Under the pieces are notes generated by a model. The model ran no database searches. It saw only the letters and a list, made by a program, of their open reading frames with translations, and was not told where the DNA came from. A stretch of DNA of 64,000 nt from Puniceibacterium antarcticum (GTDB lineage Bacteria; Pseudomonadota; Alphaproteobacteria; Rhodobacterales; Rhodobacteraceae), in assembly GCF_002760615.1 (NCBI RefSeq), contig NZ_AWWI01000176.1, positions 1 to 64,000 of the forward strand, in the 5' to 3' direction. Positions 35,201-43,077 of this stretch are shown here, in pieces; positions within the stretch are counted from its first letter, which is position 1; each line of letters begins with the position of its first letter. The position numbers were made by a program, and so were the translations under genes.

Positions 35201-35608
35201 TCGGCAGATGCGCAGTTCCTGAAACCCACGGTGATCACGCTGGTCTACGGATTAGGCTTTGGCATGGTTCTGGTGCTGCTGGTGGTGCCCGCGCTGATCG
35301 CGGTGCAGCAGGATATGGCCCGCCAGATAAATGCTTTCCGGCGCGGGCTGCGATTTCGTCTGGGGGCGGTACGGGGGGTGATGCTGGCGGCGTCGGCGCT
35401 GCTGGCGATCTGGATGGTGGTCACGCTGGGCTGGACGGCGCTGACCGGCGATTTGCCGGTTGTTCTGCGCTTTGATCTGGTCGAGGCGATGGGCGCGTTG
35501 CAGGGAGCATTTGTGCTGTTTGTGCTGGGCGCGGCGGCGGTGTCGCTGGCAATCTATGGTCTGGCGGGTCTGGGATATGTTCTGCGGCGGCAGGGCGTGA
35601 AAAGCTGA
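32237..35608 (+). CDS. RND-family efflux pump, inner-membrane transporter
   Basis: A 1123-residue AcrB/MdtB-superfamily proton antiporter. TM1 is near residues 10-30. TM4 carries the proton-relay Asp pair (TLGIVVDDAIVVGEHADHL). The second half repeats the fold (IPFGLVGTIYGH, GMTGIIINDSIVLVTTIDE). The last ~90 residues add two hydrophobic segments beyond the usual ~1040. The start is GTG with CGGGGGC in front, 3 bases after the adaptor stop. The substrate is unknown. Loop sequences differ from classical drug pumps, so lipid or metabolite export is possible. Confidence 0.88.
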   Translation: MVGGILSYFTRHRTLANLLLVLMLAAGVTALPKMRAQFFPDVVIDSIDVSVTWDGAGATDVDSAIVQVLEPALLAVAGVDNSESRSRQGSASIALEFEPNWDMARAAADVQSAVDAVTSLPEEADVPEVTRGSWSDRVTDLVITGPLAPDQLARFADELVVRLFAEGVTRTTIRGLAAPQVMVEVPSANLIAYDVTLSDIAAAIGAEVNADPAGDVSGANARVRTGIEKRSAEQIGGIVLRSNADGSTLTVGDVAQLRVEGIDRARTYFVGDNPAISIRVDRTARGDAIGIQHQVEQIAAEMQEYLPQGVTIDLIRTQAEAISARLNILLENGISGLVLVVLLLFLFLNARTAFWVAAGIPTAMLAAIALMYTFGITFNMISLFALIITLGIVVDDAIVVGEHADHLSRRGMAPVEAAETAARRMALPVFCATLTTVIAFWGLVVVGGQFGDLIKDIPYTVITVLLASLVECFLILPNHMSHAIAHSAKEHWYDLPSRLVNRGFRWMRDTLFRPLMAGVVTFRYAVLAGVVVLLASQMALLIRGDVQWRFFNSPEQASVTGNFAMAPGATRADSVAMMQEMQRATEALGREYEEQYGLNPIAYVIAEIGGNAGRGLAGTESKDADQLGSISIELIEADQRPYSSAAFVTALQEAVVPLPMAETVSFRGMRSGPGGDALDVQFYGASAEVLKSASEALKTALARFPEVSAVEDNLAYDKEELILDLTPQGAALGFDIDSLGATLRARLNGIEAGTYPDGPRSAAIRVELPEGELTADFLERMMLRTPDGAYVLLADIVTVSRATGFSTVRRENGVRLISVTGDISEDDPARATEIMQALEQEILPQIAAERQVDYRLSGLSEQEDAFLSDALTGLILVLLGIYLVLAWVFASWTRPLVVMAIIPFGLVGTIYGHALWDVPLSMFTVVGLLGMTGIIINDSIVLVTTIDEYGATRGVVPAIIDGTADRLRPVMLTTLTTVLGLAPLLYEGSADAQFLKPTVITLVYGLGFGMVLVLLVVPALIAVQQDMARQINAFRRGLRFRLGAVRGVMLAASALLAIWMVVTLGWTALTGDLPVVLRFDLVEAMGALQGAFVLFVLGAAAVSLAIYGLAGLGYVLRRQGVKS

Positions 35609-35633
35609 CTGATAAGCTTGCGTAATGGTCGCT

Positions 35634-36437
35634 TCAGCCGTCGCAACCCTTGATATCCACCGCATGTCCGTCGCTGAGCACGGTGATCCGCACCCCGGAG
35701 CGGTCCAGCGCGAAAGCATTGCCTTCGACCTGTGCCAGACGGGTTTCGATGATGAGATCGCCGTTGGCGGCGCGATGGGTCTTTGGCTCGGAGATCCAGA
35801 GCAGCGGGTTGGAGGTTTCGATCACTGTTTCTTCGCCGCCCTTGCCAATGGGCATGTCAATCTCTGTCCGCAGTGTGATGCCGTTTCCACTGGGCTCTAC
35901 AGTGCAGCGCACCGATTTCACCTCAGCTTCGGCGCGTGAAAACGGCATATCGGCCAGTGCGCCCGCAATCATCGGATCGCGCAGCTGGGCGTTGGCGGGC
36001 AGGAGCGCGTTCACCTCGACCGTTTGGGGCACACAGATGTCGCTGCACACCCCCAGTTCGACAACACCGTGCAGCCGCATGTCCGCGCCCGGTGTGGCGC
36101 CAACCACCCGCAGGGGCAGGATCACCTCATGCGCATAGCCGACCGAACGCATGCCGCTTTGATGGAATATCTTTGGCGTGGGCCAGTTTACCCCGACTGC
36201 GGCAACATTGTCCGACCCTTGCCAGCTGAATTCCGGCGGAATGCCCGCATCGCCCGGGCTGCGCCAGTACGTTTTCCATCCCGGGGCAAGGGTCAGGTGC
36301 AACGCGGCCAAATGGCTGCCATCGGCCTGTCGCCAGCCGGGGCGCAACTCAGCGCTGATGATGTTCGACACATCCTGAGAAAATGCCGGAACAGGCAAGG
36401 CAAGGGTGCAGAGCAGGGCAAGGAGGGTATGTCTCAT
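35634..36437 (-). CDS. Exported protein with DsbD N-terminal-like domain
   Basis: A 267-residue exported protein with a signal peptide of about 20 residues (hydrophobic LLALLCTLALPVPAFS). The mature part resembles the N-terminal periplasmic domain of thiol-disulfide reductase DsbD (LTLAPGWKTYWRSPGDAGIPPEFSW, then GVCSDICVPQ with a CxxxC pair). It lacks DsbD's membrane and thioredoxin domains. A thiol-exchange or cytochrome c maturation role is plausible. ATG 36437 gives the clean signal peptide, but no clear Shine-Dalgarno is seen. It is divergent from yqgE. Confidence 0.75.
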   Translation of the reverse strand: MRHTLLALLCTLALPVPAFSQDVSNIISAELRPGWRQADGSHLAALHLTLAPGWKTYWRSPGDAGIPPEFSWQGSDNVAAVGVNWPTPKIFHQSGMRSVGYAHEVILPLRVVGATPGADMRLHGVVELGVCSDICVPQTVEVNALLPANAQLRDPMIAGALADMPFSRAEAEVKSVRCTVEPSGNGITLRTEIDMPIGKGGEETVIETSNPLLWISEPKTHRAANGDLIIETRLAQVEGNAFALDRSGVRITVLSDGHAVDIKGCDG

Positions 36438-36578
36438 GACACTGAAATGGCAAGATTGCACTGAAATGAAAAGTAACGATCCGGCGATAGAGCGGTGAAC
36501 GCGCCGCCGCACGCGCCCTTGCACCCCCGCGCCAGCGGGTACATGCTGACCTCAACCCTTTGGCTGCAAGGCAGAACC

Positions 36579-37151
36579 ATGTCCAAGCTCGACCCCACCG
36601 GACTGACCGGAAAATTGCTGATTGCCATGCCCGGCATGGCGGATCCGCGTTTTGATCAGGCGGTCATCTTTCTGTGCGCCCATTCCGATGAAGGCGCGAT
36701 GGGCCTGATGGTGAACAAGCCGACAAGCGAAGTGACCTTGCGCATGCTGCTTGAACAGCTGTCGATCGATCCCGTCGCGGATATTGATGGGCTGCAGGTG
36801 CATTATGGTGGCCCGGTCGAGATGGGGCGCGGTTTTGTGCTGCATTCGCCGGATTACGAATCGGTTGTTGCGACGCTAGAGGTGGATGACCGGTTTCACA
36901 TGACGGCCACACTGGATGTGCTGGAAAGCATCGCAATCGGTGCCGGGCCCGAAACGCGGCTGATGCTGCTGGGGTATGCCGGTTGGGGACCCGGGCAGCT
37001 GGAGGGTGAGCTGGCCGCAAACGGCTGGCTGATCTGCGACGCCTCGCCCGAGCTGGTGTTCCGCGTCGAGGATGACGACAAATGGGAGGCGGCGCTGAAT
37101 TCACTCGGGGTGTCGCCTTTGAATCTGTCGTCAGAGGGCGGCCGGGCCTGA
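36579..37151 (+). CDS. yqgE: YqgE/AlgH family protein
   Basis: A 190-residue UPF0301 protein: LTGKLLIAMPGMADPRFDQAVIFLCAHSDEGAMGLMVNKP, then GGPVEMGRGFVLHS and the GYAGWGPGQLEGELAANGWL ending are diagnostic. The biochemical function is not established; the fold is compact and cytosolic. I chose ATG 36579 (AAGGCAG in front) because family similarity starts there; in-frame upstream ATGs at 36543 and 36495 are alternatives. Confidence 0.9.
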   Translation: MSKLDPTGLTGKLLIAMPGMADPRFDQAVIFLCAHSDEGAMGLMVNKPTSEVTLRMLLEQLSIDPVADIDGLQVHYGGPVEMGRGFVLHSPDYESVVATLEVDDRFHMTATLDVLESIAIGAGPETRLMLLGYAGWGPGQLEGELAANGWLICDASPELVFRVEDDDKWEAALNSLGVSPLNLSSEGGRA

Positions 37152-37285
37152 CACGTTTTGATACTGCGGTGTGACGCCGCGTTTCGGTTGAAGCGTTGCA
37201 GTGTGGCTATAATTCTGAACAATAGTTACGGACCCTGCGGCAAATCTGTCGCGCCATTGCCGGACCGGACGGATTGGAGAATCTC

Positions 37286-39001
37286 ATGCCTTATCGTGCC
37301 CCCCTTTCTGACTACCGCTTTCTGTTCGATCACGTGGTGGATCTTAAAAAAGTTGCCGCAACGGAGAAGTTCGCGGAAGCCACGCCGGACATGGTCGAGG
37401 CGATCCTGACCGAGGCGGGGCGGATGTGCGAAGATGTGCTTGCCCCCCTGCAGCGCAGAGGTGATCTGCATCCCGCAAAGCTGGAAAATGGGGTGGTGCG
37501 CACGTCGCCTGGGTTTGCCGATGGATACAGGGCGATTGCGGAAGGGGGCTGGGTTTCGATCGCCGCCGATCCCGATCACGGTGGTATGGGGTTGCCGATG
37601 GCGGTCACCACGGCGGTGAATGAGATGATGTCGGCGGCCTGTCTGTCGTTGCAGCTGAACCCGCTGATGACACAGGGCCAGATCGAGGCGCTAGAACATC
37701 ACGCCAGCGACGCATTGAAATCGCTGTACCTGCCCAAACTGATCACCGGCGCATGGGCGGGCACAATGAACCTGACCGAACCGCAGGCCGGGTCCGACGT
37801 CGGTGCCCTGCGCAGCAAGGCCGAACCGAACGGCGACGGATCTTACGCGATCACCGGTCAGAAAATCTATATCTCTTGGGGGGATAACGATTTTACCGAG
37901 AACGTTTGCCATCTGGTGCTGGCGCGTCTTCCGGACGCGGTCGAGGGGACAAAGGGGATTTCCCTGTTCCTCGTGCCCAAGTACTTGCCTGACGACACTG
38001 GCGCGCCGGGACAGGCGAATGAGCTGCGTGTGGTAAGCCTTGAGCACAAGATGGGCCTGCATGGATCACCCACCGCGGTGATGGAATACAGCGGTGCCAA
38101 AGGCTGGCTGGTCGGCCCCGAACATGGCGGCATGAAGTGCATGTTCACCATGATGAACAACGCGCGCCTTGGCGTCGGCGGGCAGGGCATCGGCGTGGCC
38201 GAAGGCGCCTATCAGCACGCGCTGGCCTATGCATCGGATCGCAAGCAGGGCCGCACACCCGTCGAGGGCGGCACCGGGGCGATTGTGGATCATGCGGATG
38301 TGCGCCGGATGCTGGCGACGATGAAGGCCGAGATCTTTGCCGCCCGTGCCATTGCCCTGTCCTGCGGTGTGGCCATCGACATGGCCAGGGCCACCGGAGA
38401 GGCGGACTGGTCCGCCCGCGCCGCGCTGCTGACCCCGATCACCAAGGCTTTTGGCACCGATACCGGTATCTCGGTCGCGGATATGGGGGTGCAGGTGCAT
38501 GGCGGCATGGGATTCATCGAGGAAACCGGCGCCGCGCAGTTCAGCCGCGATGTGCGCGTGACGGCGATCTATGAGGGGACCAACGGCATCCAGTCGATGG
38601 ATCTTGTGGCACGCAAGATGATGGATGGGGGCGAGGCCGCCTTTGGCCTGCTGGATGAGATCGAAGCCATGGCGGAATCGGCCAAGGCCACGCTGCCGGA
38701 TCTGGCGATGCCGGTGTGGAACGCCGCCGAGACGCTGCGCGAGGCAGTTGAATGGCTGGTGGGACAGAGTGACATGAACACGCGCTTTGCCGGGGCTGTC
38801 CCGTTCCTGCGCGCCTTTGCCCGGGTACTGGGGGGGTATTACCATCTGCGCGCAGCGGTGGCGGACCCGGAGGGTGCCCGCGCCCGGCTGGCCCGCTTTT
38901 ACATCCTGCGGTTGCTGCCCGAACACGTCGGCCTGCTAGCCCATGCGCGTGTCGGGGCCGAAGACCTCTATGCGCTCAGCCTCGAGGATCTGGCGGCGTG
39001 A
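37286..39001 (+). CDS. Acyl-CoA dehydrogenase
   Basis: A 571-residue FAD enzyme of the long acyl-CoA dehydrogenase group, with an extra C-terminal domain of the AcdA/FadE type. Visible motifs are GAWAGTMNLTEPQAGSDVGALRSKA (FAD/substrate site), MGLHGSPTAVM, VHGGMGFIEE and YEGTNGIQSMDL. It begins beta-oxidation and passes electrons to ETF, which ETF-QO at 48.4 kb reoxidises. GGAGA precedes ATG 37286. Its stop overlaps the MBL hydrolase start by one base (TGATG). Confidence 0.9.
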   Translation: MPYRAPLSDYRFLFDHVVDLKKVAATEKFAEATPDMVEAILTEAGRMCEDVLAPLQRRGDLHPAKLENGVVRTSPGFADGYRAIAEGGWVSIAADPDHGGMGLPMAVTTAVNEMMSAACLSLQLNPLMTQGQIEALEHHASDALKSLYLPKLITGAWAGTMNLTEPQAGSDVGALRSKAEPNGDGSYAITGQKIYISWGDNDFTENVCHLVLARLPDAVEGTKGISLFLVPKYLPDDTGAPGQANELRVVSLEHKMGLHGSPTAVMEYSGAKGWLVGPEHGGMKCMFTMMNNARLGVGGQGIGVAEGAYQHALAYASDRKQGRTPVEGGTGAIVDHADVRRMLATMKAEIFAARAIALSCGVAIDMARATGEADWSARAALLTPITKAFGTDTGISVADMGVQVHGGMGFIEETGAAQFSRDVRVTAIYEGTNGIQSMDLVARKMMDGGEAAFGLLDEIEAMAESAKATLPDLAMPVWNAAETLREAVEWLVGQSDMNTRFAGAVPFLRAFARVLGGYYHLRAAVADPEGARARLARFYILRLLPEHVGLLAHARVGAEDLYALSLEDLAA

Positions 39002-40041
39002 TGGACGGCGCTGCAGAGTATATACACTATCCTTGGCCCGACGCCCCGGCAGAGGGCGAAGCGATTGAGGTCGCGCCCGGCGTGCTGTGGATGCGCCTTC
39101 CGCTGCCGATGAAGCTGGACCATGTGAACGTCTATGCGCTGGACGATGGAGACAGCTGGACGATCATCGACACCGGGTTCCATTCGAAACGGTCGGTTGC
39201 CATCTGGCAGACGCTTCTGGCCGGGCCGCTGCAGGGCCGTCAAGTGGGCCGCGTGCTGGTCACCCATCACCACCCGGATCATGTGGGCATGGCGGGCTGG
39301 TTCCAAAAGGAGCAGGGCGCTGAGCTGATCACCACGCGCACCGCCTGGCTGTTTTCGCGCATGCTGACGCTGGATGCGCAGGACCTGCCCACGCAAGAAA
39401 CGCTTACGTTCTGGCAACGCAGCGGGATGGATGCAGAGATTCTGGCAAAACGGACGGACGAGCGGCCGTTCAACTTTGCCGATGTGGTCTATCCGATGCC
39501 GCTGGGCTTCACCCGGATCCGACAGGACGACGTGATCCGCCTCGGTGGGCGCGACTGGGATGTGCACATCGGCAACGGCCATGCGCCGGAACATGCGACC
39601 CTGTGGTCGCGCGATGACAATCTGGTGCTGGCGGGTGATCAGATCCTGCCGTCGATCAGTTCCAACATCGGCGTCTACGCAACCGAGCCAGAGGCCGATC
39701 CGGTCGCCGATTGGCTGGAGGCCTGCGAGCGTTTGTCGCTGCTGGCGACGCCGGATCAGCTGGTTCTGGGGGGGCACAAGCTGCCCTTTACCGGGCTGCC
39801 CGCACGGATGCGTCAACTGATTGACAATCATCACGGCGCGCTGGGGCGGCTGGAAAAGCATCTGGTCATGCCGATGTCGGCGGGCGACTGTTTCGCACCG
39901 TTGTTCAAGCGCCGGATCGGCGAGGCGGAATATGGTCTCGCTCTGGTCGAGGCGATGTCGCATTGTCTTCACCTGTGGCATGAAGGGCGTGCCGAACGAA
40001 CCCTGCGTGACGATGGGGCCTGGGTGTTTCAGGCGATCTGA
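39001..40041 (+). CDS. MBL-fold metallo-hydrolase
   Basis: A 346-residue cytosolic metallo-beta-lactamase-fold enzyme with the full metal motif THHHPDHVGMAGW near 83-95, later IGNGHAPEHATL (His) and LAGDQILPS (Asp), plus a helical C-terminal extension of LACTB2 type (about 240-346). Overlap by one base with the acyl-CoA dehydrogenase suggests a thioesterase or hydrolase acting on a CoA or related ester in the same pathway (inference). Confidence 0.85.
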   Translation: MDGAAEYIHYPWPDAPAEGEAIEVAPGVLWMRLPLPMKLDHVNVYALDDGDSWTIIDTGFHSKRSVAIWQTLLAGPLQGRQVGRVLVTHHHPDHVGMAGWFQKEQGAELITTRTAWLFSRMLTLDAQDLPTQETLTFWQRSGMDAEILAKRTDERPFNFADVVYPMPLGFTRIRQDDVIRLGGRDWDVHIGNGHAPEHATLWSRDDNLVLAGDQILPSISSNIGVYATEPEADPVADWLEACERLSLLATPDQLVLGGHKLPFTGLPARMRQLIDNHHGALGRLEKHLVMPMSAGDCFAPLFKRRIGEAEYGLALVEAMSHCLHLWHEGRAERTLRDDGAWVFQAI

Positions 40042-40219
40042 GATGACGCAGGAGCGCTGCTGTCAGAATCGGGTGCTTCAGGCCATCGCCAATCCGGAGC
40101 GGACGTGATTTTTACCCCGCAGCTTTTCCCCGCGTCAGAATGCGCAGGACAAGCATCGTGACAGAGCGTGTCAAATGCGCTAATCAGCGCGGAATGTGTA
40201 ACACATCGGAGGCCGGGAC

Positions 40220-40354
40220 ATGGCGGAACACAAGCAAGGCAGCATGGATATCACTGCCCAGGAGCGGACCTTTGACGGGTTCATCAGCATGGTTACCAAA
40301 GGGGTCGTTGTGATCCTGTGTCTGGTTGTGTTGATGGCGATTTTCAACGCCTGA
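40220..40354 (+). CDS. aa3-type cytochrome c oxidase subunit IV
   Basis: A 44-residue protein: a short polar N-terminus (MAEHKQGSMDITAQERTF), then one transmembrane helix (GVVVILCLVVLMAIF) and a stop. This is the hallmark of the small alphaproteobacterial subunit IV of cytochrome aa3 oxidase. GGAGG lies 7-8 bases before the ATG. The gene stands alone; the main oxidase genes are not in the window. The match rests on length, topology and the DITAQERTFDGF-type motif. Confidence 0.85.
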   Translation: MAEHKQGSMDITAQERTFDGFISMVTKGVVVILCLVVLMAIFNA

Positions 40355-40389
40355 GCCCTGTGGGCACAAAATATTCCGGGAGTTCCGCA

Positions 40390-41028
40390 ATGAGGCTGCG
40401 TGCCTGTGTGCTGTCCATTGCGGCGGCATTTTTCTTGGCCGGTTGCGCCATGGATTCCAGCAAAACTGATTCTGCCCCAGACGTTATTGCGCGCGCGGCC
40501 TATCACCATGACGGGCCGCCCTCGCTGACCTTGTTCACAATGGTCAACAACGCGTCTGGAGCAGGCGCGCATTCAAGCCTGATGATCAACGGATCGCAGC
40601 GGGTGATTTTTGACCCGGCGGGTTCTGTGCGCCATTCCGCCGTGCCTGAGTCGCGAGATGTGCTTTACGGCATCACGCCGCGGATCGAGAAGTTTTACGA
40701 AAGTGCCCATGCTCGCACCACCTATCATGTGGTTATTCAGCAGGTAGATGTGCCCGCCGGCGTCGCGGAACGGGCGCTGCAACTCGCACAGGAGCGCGGA
40801 CCGGTGCCGCAGATGTTCTGCACGCACAGCACATCGTCCATCCTGCGCGATCTACCGGGGTTCGAGAACATTCACACCACTTACTTCCCGAACAACCTGA
40901 AGGATCAGTTCGCCAAGCTGCCCGGGGTCACGACTCGCGAGATTTACGAAGATGACGATGATGACAAACGAGTGGCGATCGAACAGTTCAACGCCGCTCA
41001 AGAAGAGGCGCGGGCGGCCGTCAGGTGA
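40390..41028 (+). CDS. Lipoprotein with a possible permuted NlpC/P60-like site
   Basis: A 212-residue lipoprotein: signal plus lipobox (AAAFFLAGC, Cys near 19). A His sits in GAGAHSSLMING, followed by a VIFDPAG strand; much later a Cys sits in QMFCTHSTSSIL on a predicted helix. This His-before-Cys order resembles permuted papain-like (YiiX/LRAT-type) NlpC/P60 enzymes, but I do not recognise the exact family. It ends in a charged tail with DDDDD. It lies 35 bases after the subunit IV gene, and its end overlaps the convergent azlD by 8 bases. Confidence 0.6.
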   Translation: MRLRACVLSIAAAFFLAGCAMDSSKTDSAPDVIARAAYHHDGPPSLTLFTMVNNASGAGAHSSLMINGSQRVIFDPAGSVRHSAVPESRDVLYGITPRIEKFYESAHARTTYHVVIQQVDVPAGVAERALQLAQERGPVPQMFCTHSTSSILRDLPGFENIHTTYFPNNLKDQFAKLPGVTTREIYEDDDDDKRVAIEQFNAAQEEARAAVR

Positions 41029-41347
41029 GCAGGTAGCCCCCGGCCACCATGACCAACGCGCCCGACAGCATTGCCGCAATCACATTCTTGCTGACATAGC
41101 CGACACCAAGGGTGACTGCCGCGGCAAGCAGCCGTGTCGGTTCCGGATTGCCATCATTCGCCCCGGGCCACAGGATCAGCGGCGCAATCAGGGCGGGCAG
41201 CACGGCGACAGCGGTGTAGCGCAGATGACGCAGAAGCCAGGCGGGCAATTCCCGGTTGCCGACAAATCCCAGAAAGATGAAGCGCAGGGCAAAGCTGCCA
41301 AAACCCAGACCGATGATCACGGTCCAGAGGGTGGTGCTGTCGATCAT
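41021..41347 (-). CDS. azlD: AzlD-family branched-chain amino acid transport protein
   Basis: A 108-residue membrane protein with about four hydrophobic segments and the AzlD-type features ALRFIFLGFVGNRELPAWLLRHLRYTAVAVLPALI. It is the small partner of AzlC, together an exporter of branched-chain amino acids or analogues. Its start overlaps the azlC stop by 4 bases (ATGA). Confidence 0.87.
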   Translation of the reverse strand: MIDSTTLWTVIIGLGFGSFALRFIFLGFVGNRELPAWLLRHLRYTAVAVLPALIAPLILWPGANDGNPEPTRLLAAAVTLGVGYVSKNVIAAMLSGALVMVAGGYLLT

Positions 41348-42057
41348 GTCCTGCGCCTCGACTCAAAATACTGTTCCGCTTGGGCACCCGCCATCATGCC
41401 GCTGATGCCACCGACGATCAGCCCGAAATTATAGGGTAACCATGCGAAACCAAGGGCAAAGCACGCAGCGGTCACGGCAGCCACCTTATGGGCCGGGGTG
41501 CGCAGCATGGGCGCGATCATGGCCAGAAATGCGATGGGCACGGCAAAGTCGAGTCCCAGTTCGGTGGGAATGGCCGCGCCCAGCCAGGCCCCCAATAGCG
41601 TTGCAAGATACCACGGCGGGCAGACCGGTGTGGCAAGGCCGAAGAAATAAGCTGTCTTTTCGGACAGGCTGAGGCTGGGACGCTTTTCGAATTCAAGCAT
41701 CGAGCCCGCATAGGTCTGATCCACCAGGAAATAAGATATCAGAGCCCTCTGCCACAATGGGGTCGAGCCGAGATGCGGGGTGAGCGAGGCGGAATACATC
41801 GCCATGCGCAGATTGACCGCCAGTGCCGAGGCCAGAACCACAGCCGTTGGGGCATGTTCGTTCATCAGGCTCAGTGCGGTGAATTGTGCTGCACCGGCAA
41901 TGACGACAACGCTGAAGGAGACGGTTTCGATCAGGCTCAGCCCGGCCTCGGTTGCGACGACGCCGAACAGCATGCCGAAGGGGAGGACCATCAGCAGAAA
42001 CGGCAACCCGTCCCGCAAACCCCGTGCGTAGCTTGACATTGCCCGTCCACCCGCCAT
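41344..42057 (-). CDS. azlC: AzlC-family branched-chain amino acid transport permease
   Basis: A ~237-residue permease with five or more transmembrane segments. The start GLRDGLPFLLMVLPFGMLFGVVATEAGL and the FSVVVIAGAAQFTALSLM segment are typical of AzlC. I prefer ATG 42057 because GGGGGAC lies five bases in front; ATG 42084 is in frame. It is divergent from fdhD with a short gap and co-transcribed with azlD. The usual Lrp-type regulator is not adjacent. Confidence 0.87.
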   Translation of the reverse strand: MAGGRAMSSYARGLRDGLPFLLMVLPFGMLFGVVATEAGLSLIETVSFSVVVIAGAAQFTALSLMNEHAPTAVVLASALAVNLRMAMYSASLTPHLGSTPLWQRALISYFLVDQTYAGSMLEFEKRPSLSLSEKTAYFFGLATPVCPPWYLATLLGAWLGAAIPTELGLDFAVPIAFLAMIAPMLRTPAHKVAAVTAACFALGFAWLPYNFGLIVGGISGMMAGAQAEQYFESRRRT

Positions 42058-42107
42058 GACTGTCCCCCGATCCAGATGAAACATGCCCTACCCAACCACC
42101 GGGAAAG

Positions 42108-42998
42108 ATGCAATTGCCCCAGCCCAAAGACCTTGTCGATTATCTGATTGCGCCTGACCCTGCGGCGCCGCGCCTGACCCGGGCGGTGACAGGAACAGAC
42201 CAGACAGGGGCCGAAATCACCCTGTCCGTGGTTGAAGAGCGCCCACTTACGATCTTCCTCAATTCACAGGAAATCGTGACGGCGATGACGATCGGCGATT
42301 ACCCCGAATACCTCGCCCTCGGCTTTCTGCGCAATCAGGGGATGCTCAAGGACGGTGATGCTGTCACGGGGATCGACTATGACGAAGACCTTGAGGTCGT
42401 TGTGGTGCGCACGGCGTCGCGGACCACCTATGAAGAGAAGGTCAAGAAAAAGACCCGTACCAGCGGTTGTGCGGTGGGCACGGTCTTTGGCGATATGATG
42501 GAAGGGCTGGATCAGATAGATCTGCCAGTGGTTGAGTTGCGCACCTCCTGGCTTTATGCGCTGGCGGCGAAGATCAATGTGACGCCGTCGCTCTACCTTG
42601 AAGCCGGGGCGATCCATGGAACGGTGTTGTGTCAGGGCGATCAGCCGCTGGTGTATATGGAGGACGTGGGCCGTCATAATGCGGTCGACAAGATTGCGGG
42701 CTGGATGTTCCAGCATGGGGTCGCGGCCGAGGACAAGATCCTGTACACGACTGGGCGGCTGACCTCCGAGATGGTGATCAAGACCGCATTGATGGGGATT
42801 CCGGTGCTGGCGTCGCGTTCCGGTTTTACCGCTTGGGGGGTGGAGATTGCGCGGCAGGTGGGGCTTACCTGCATCGGGCGGATGCGGGGCAGGCGCTTCG
42901 TCTGTCTGAGTGGTGAGGATCGGCTTGTTCGGGATATCGATCCGGACACGGTGCCGGAGGAAGCCCGCAAAAGCGGGCGCAAGGGAGCGGATTTATGA
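42108..42998 (+). CDS. fdhD: Formate dehydrogenase accessory sulfurtransferase FdhD
   Basis: A 296-residue protein that delivers sulfur to the molybdenum cofactor of formate dehydrogenase. Motifs are LNSQEIVTAMTIGDYPEYLALGFL, TSGCAVGTVFGDMM, VYMEDVGRHNAVDKIAGWM and LASRSGFTAWGVEIARQVGLTCIGRMRG. Where E. coli FdhD has a CxxC pair, only one Cys is visible here (SGCAVG). It heads the MoCo block fdhD-mobA-mobB-moeA; the formate dehydrogenase genes themselves are not in the window. Confidence 0.92.
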   Translation: MQLPQPKDLVDYLIAPDPAAPRLTRAVTGTDQTGAEITLSVVEERPLTIFLNSQEIVTAMTIGDYPEYLALGFLRNQGMLKDGDAVTGIDYDEDLEVVVVRTASRTTYEEKVKKKTRTSGCAVGTVFGDMMEGLDQIDLPVVELRTSWLYALAAKINVTPSLYLEAGAIHGTVLCQGDQPLVYMEDVGRHNAVDKIAGWMFQHGVAAEDKILYTTGRLTSEMVIKTALMGIPVLASRSGFTAWGVEIARQVGLTCIGRMRGRRFVCLSGEDRLVRDIDPDTVPEEARKSGRKGADL

Positions 42999-43006
42999 GG
43001 GGCCGC

Positions 43007-43054
43007 CAAATGTCTTTTCAAGACATTTGCCAAGAAAATTCTGAATTTTCTTGG
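43007..43054. repeat. AT-rich paired hairpins, copy C
   Basis: Two perfect stems abut: CAAATGTCTT (43007-43016) / AAGACATTTG (43020-43029), then CCAAGAAAATT (43030-43040) / AATTTTCTTGG (43044-43054), each with a 3-nt loop. They lie in the 79-bp gap between fdhD and mobA and would strongly structure the transcript. Related clusters lie at 23398-23486 and 29226-29284. Confidence 0.75.
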
Positions 43055-43077
43055 ATGATCACTGTGAGGTTTTTGCA

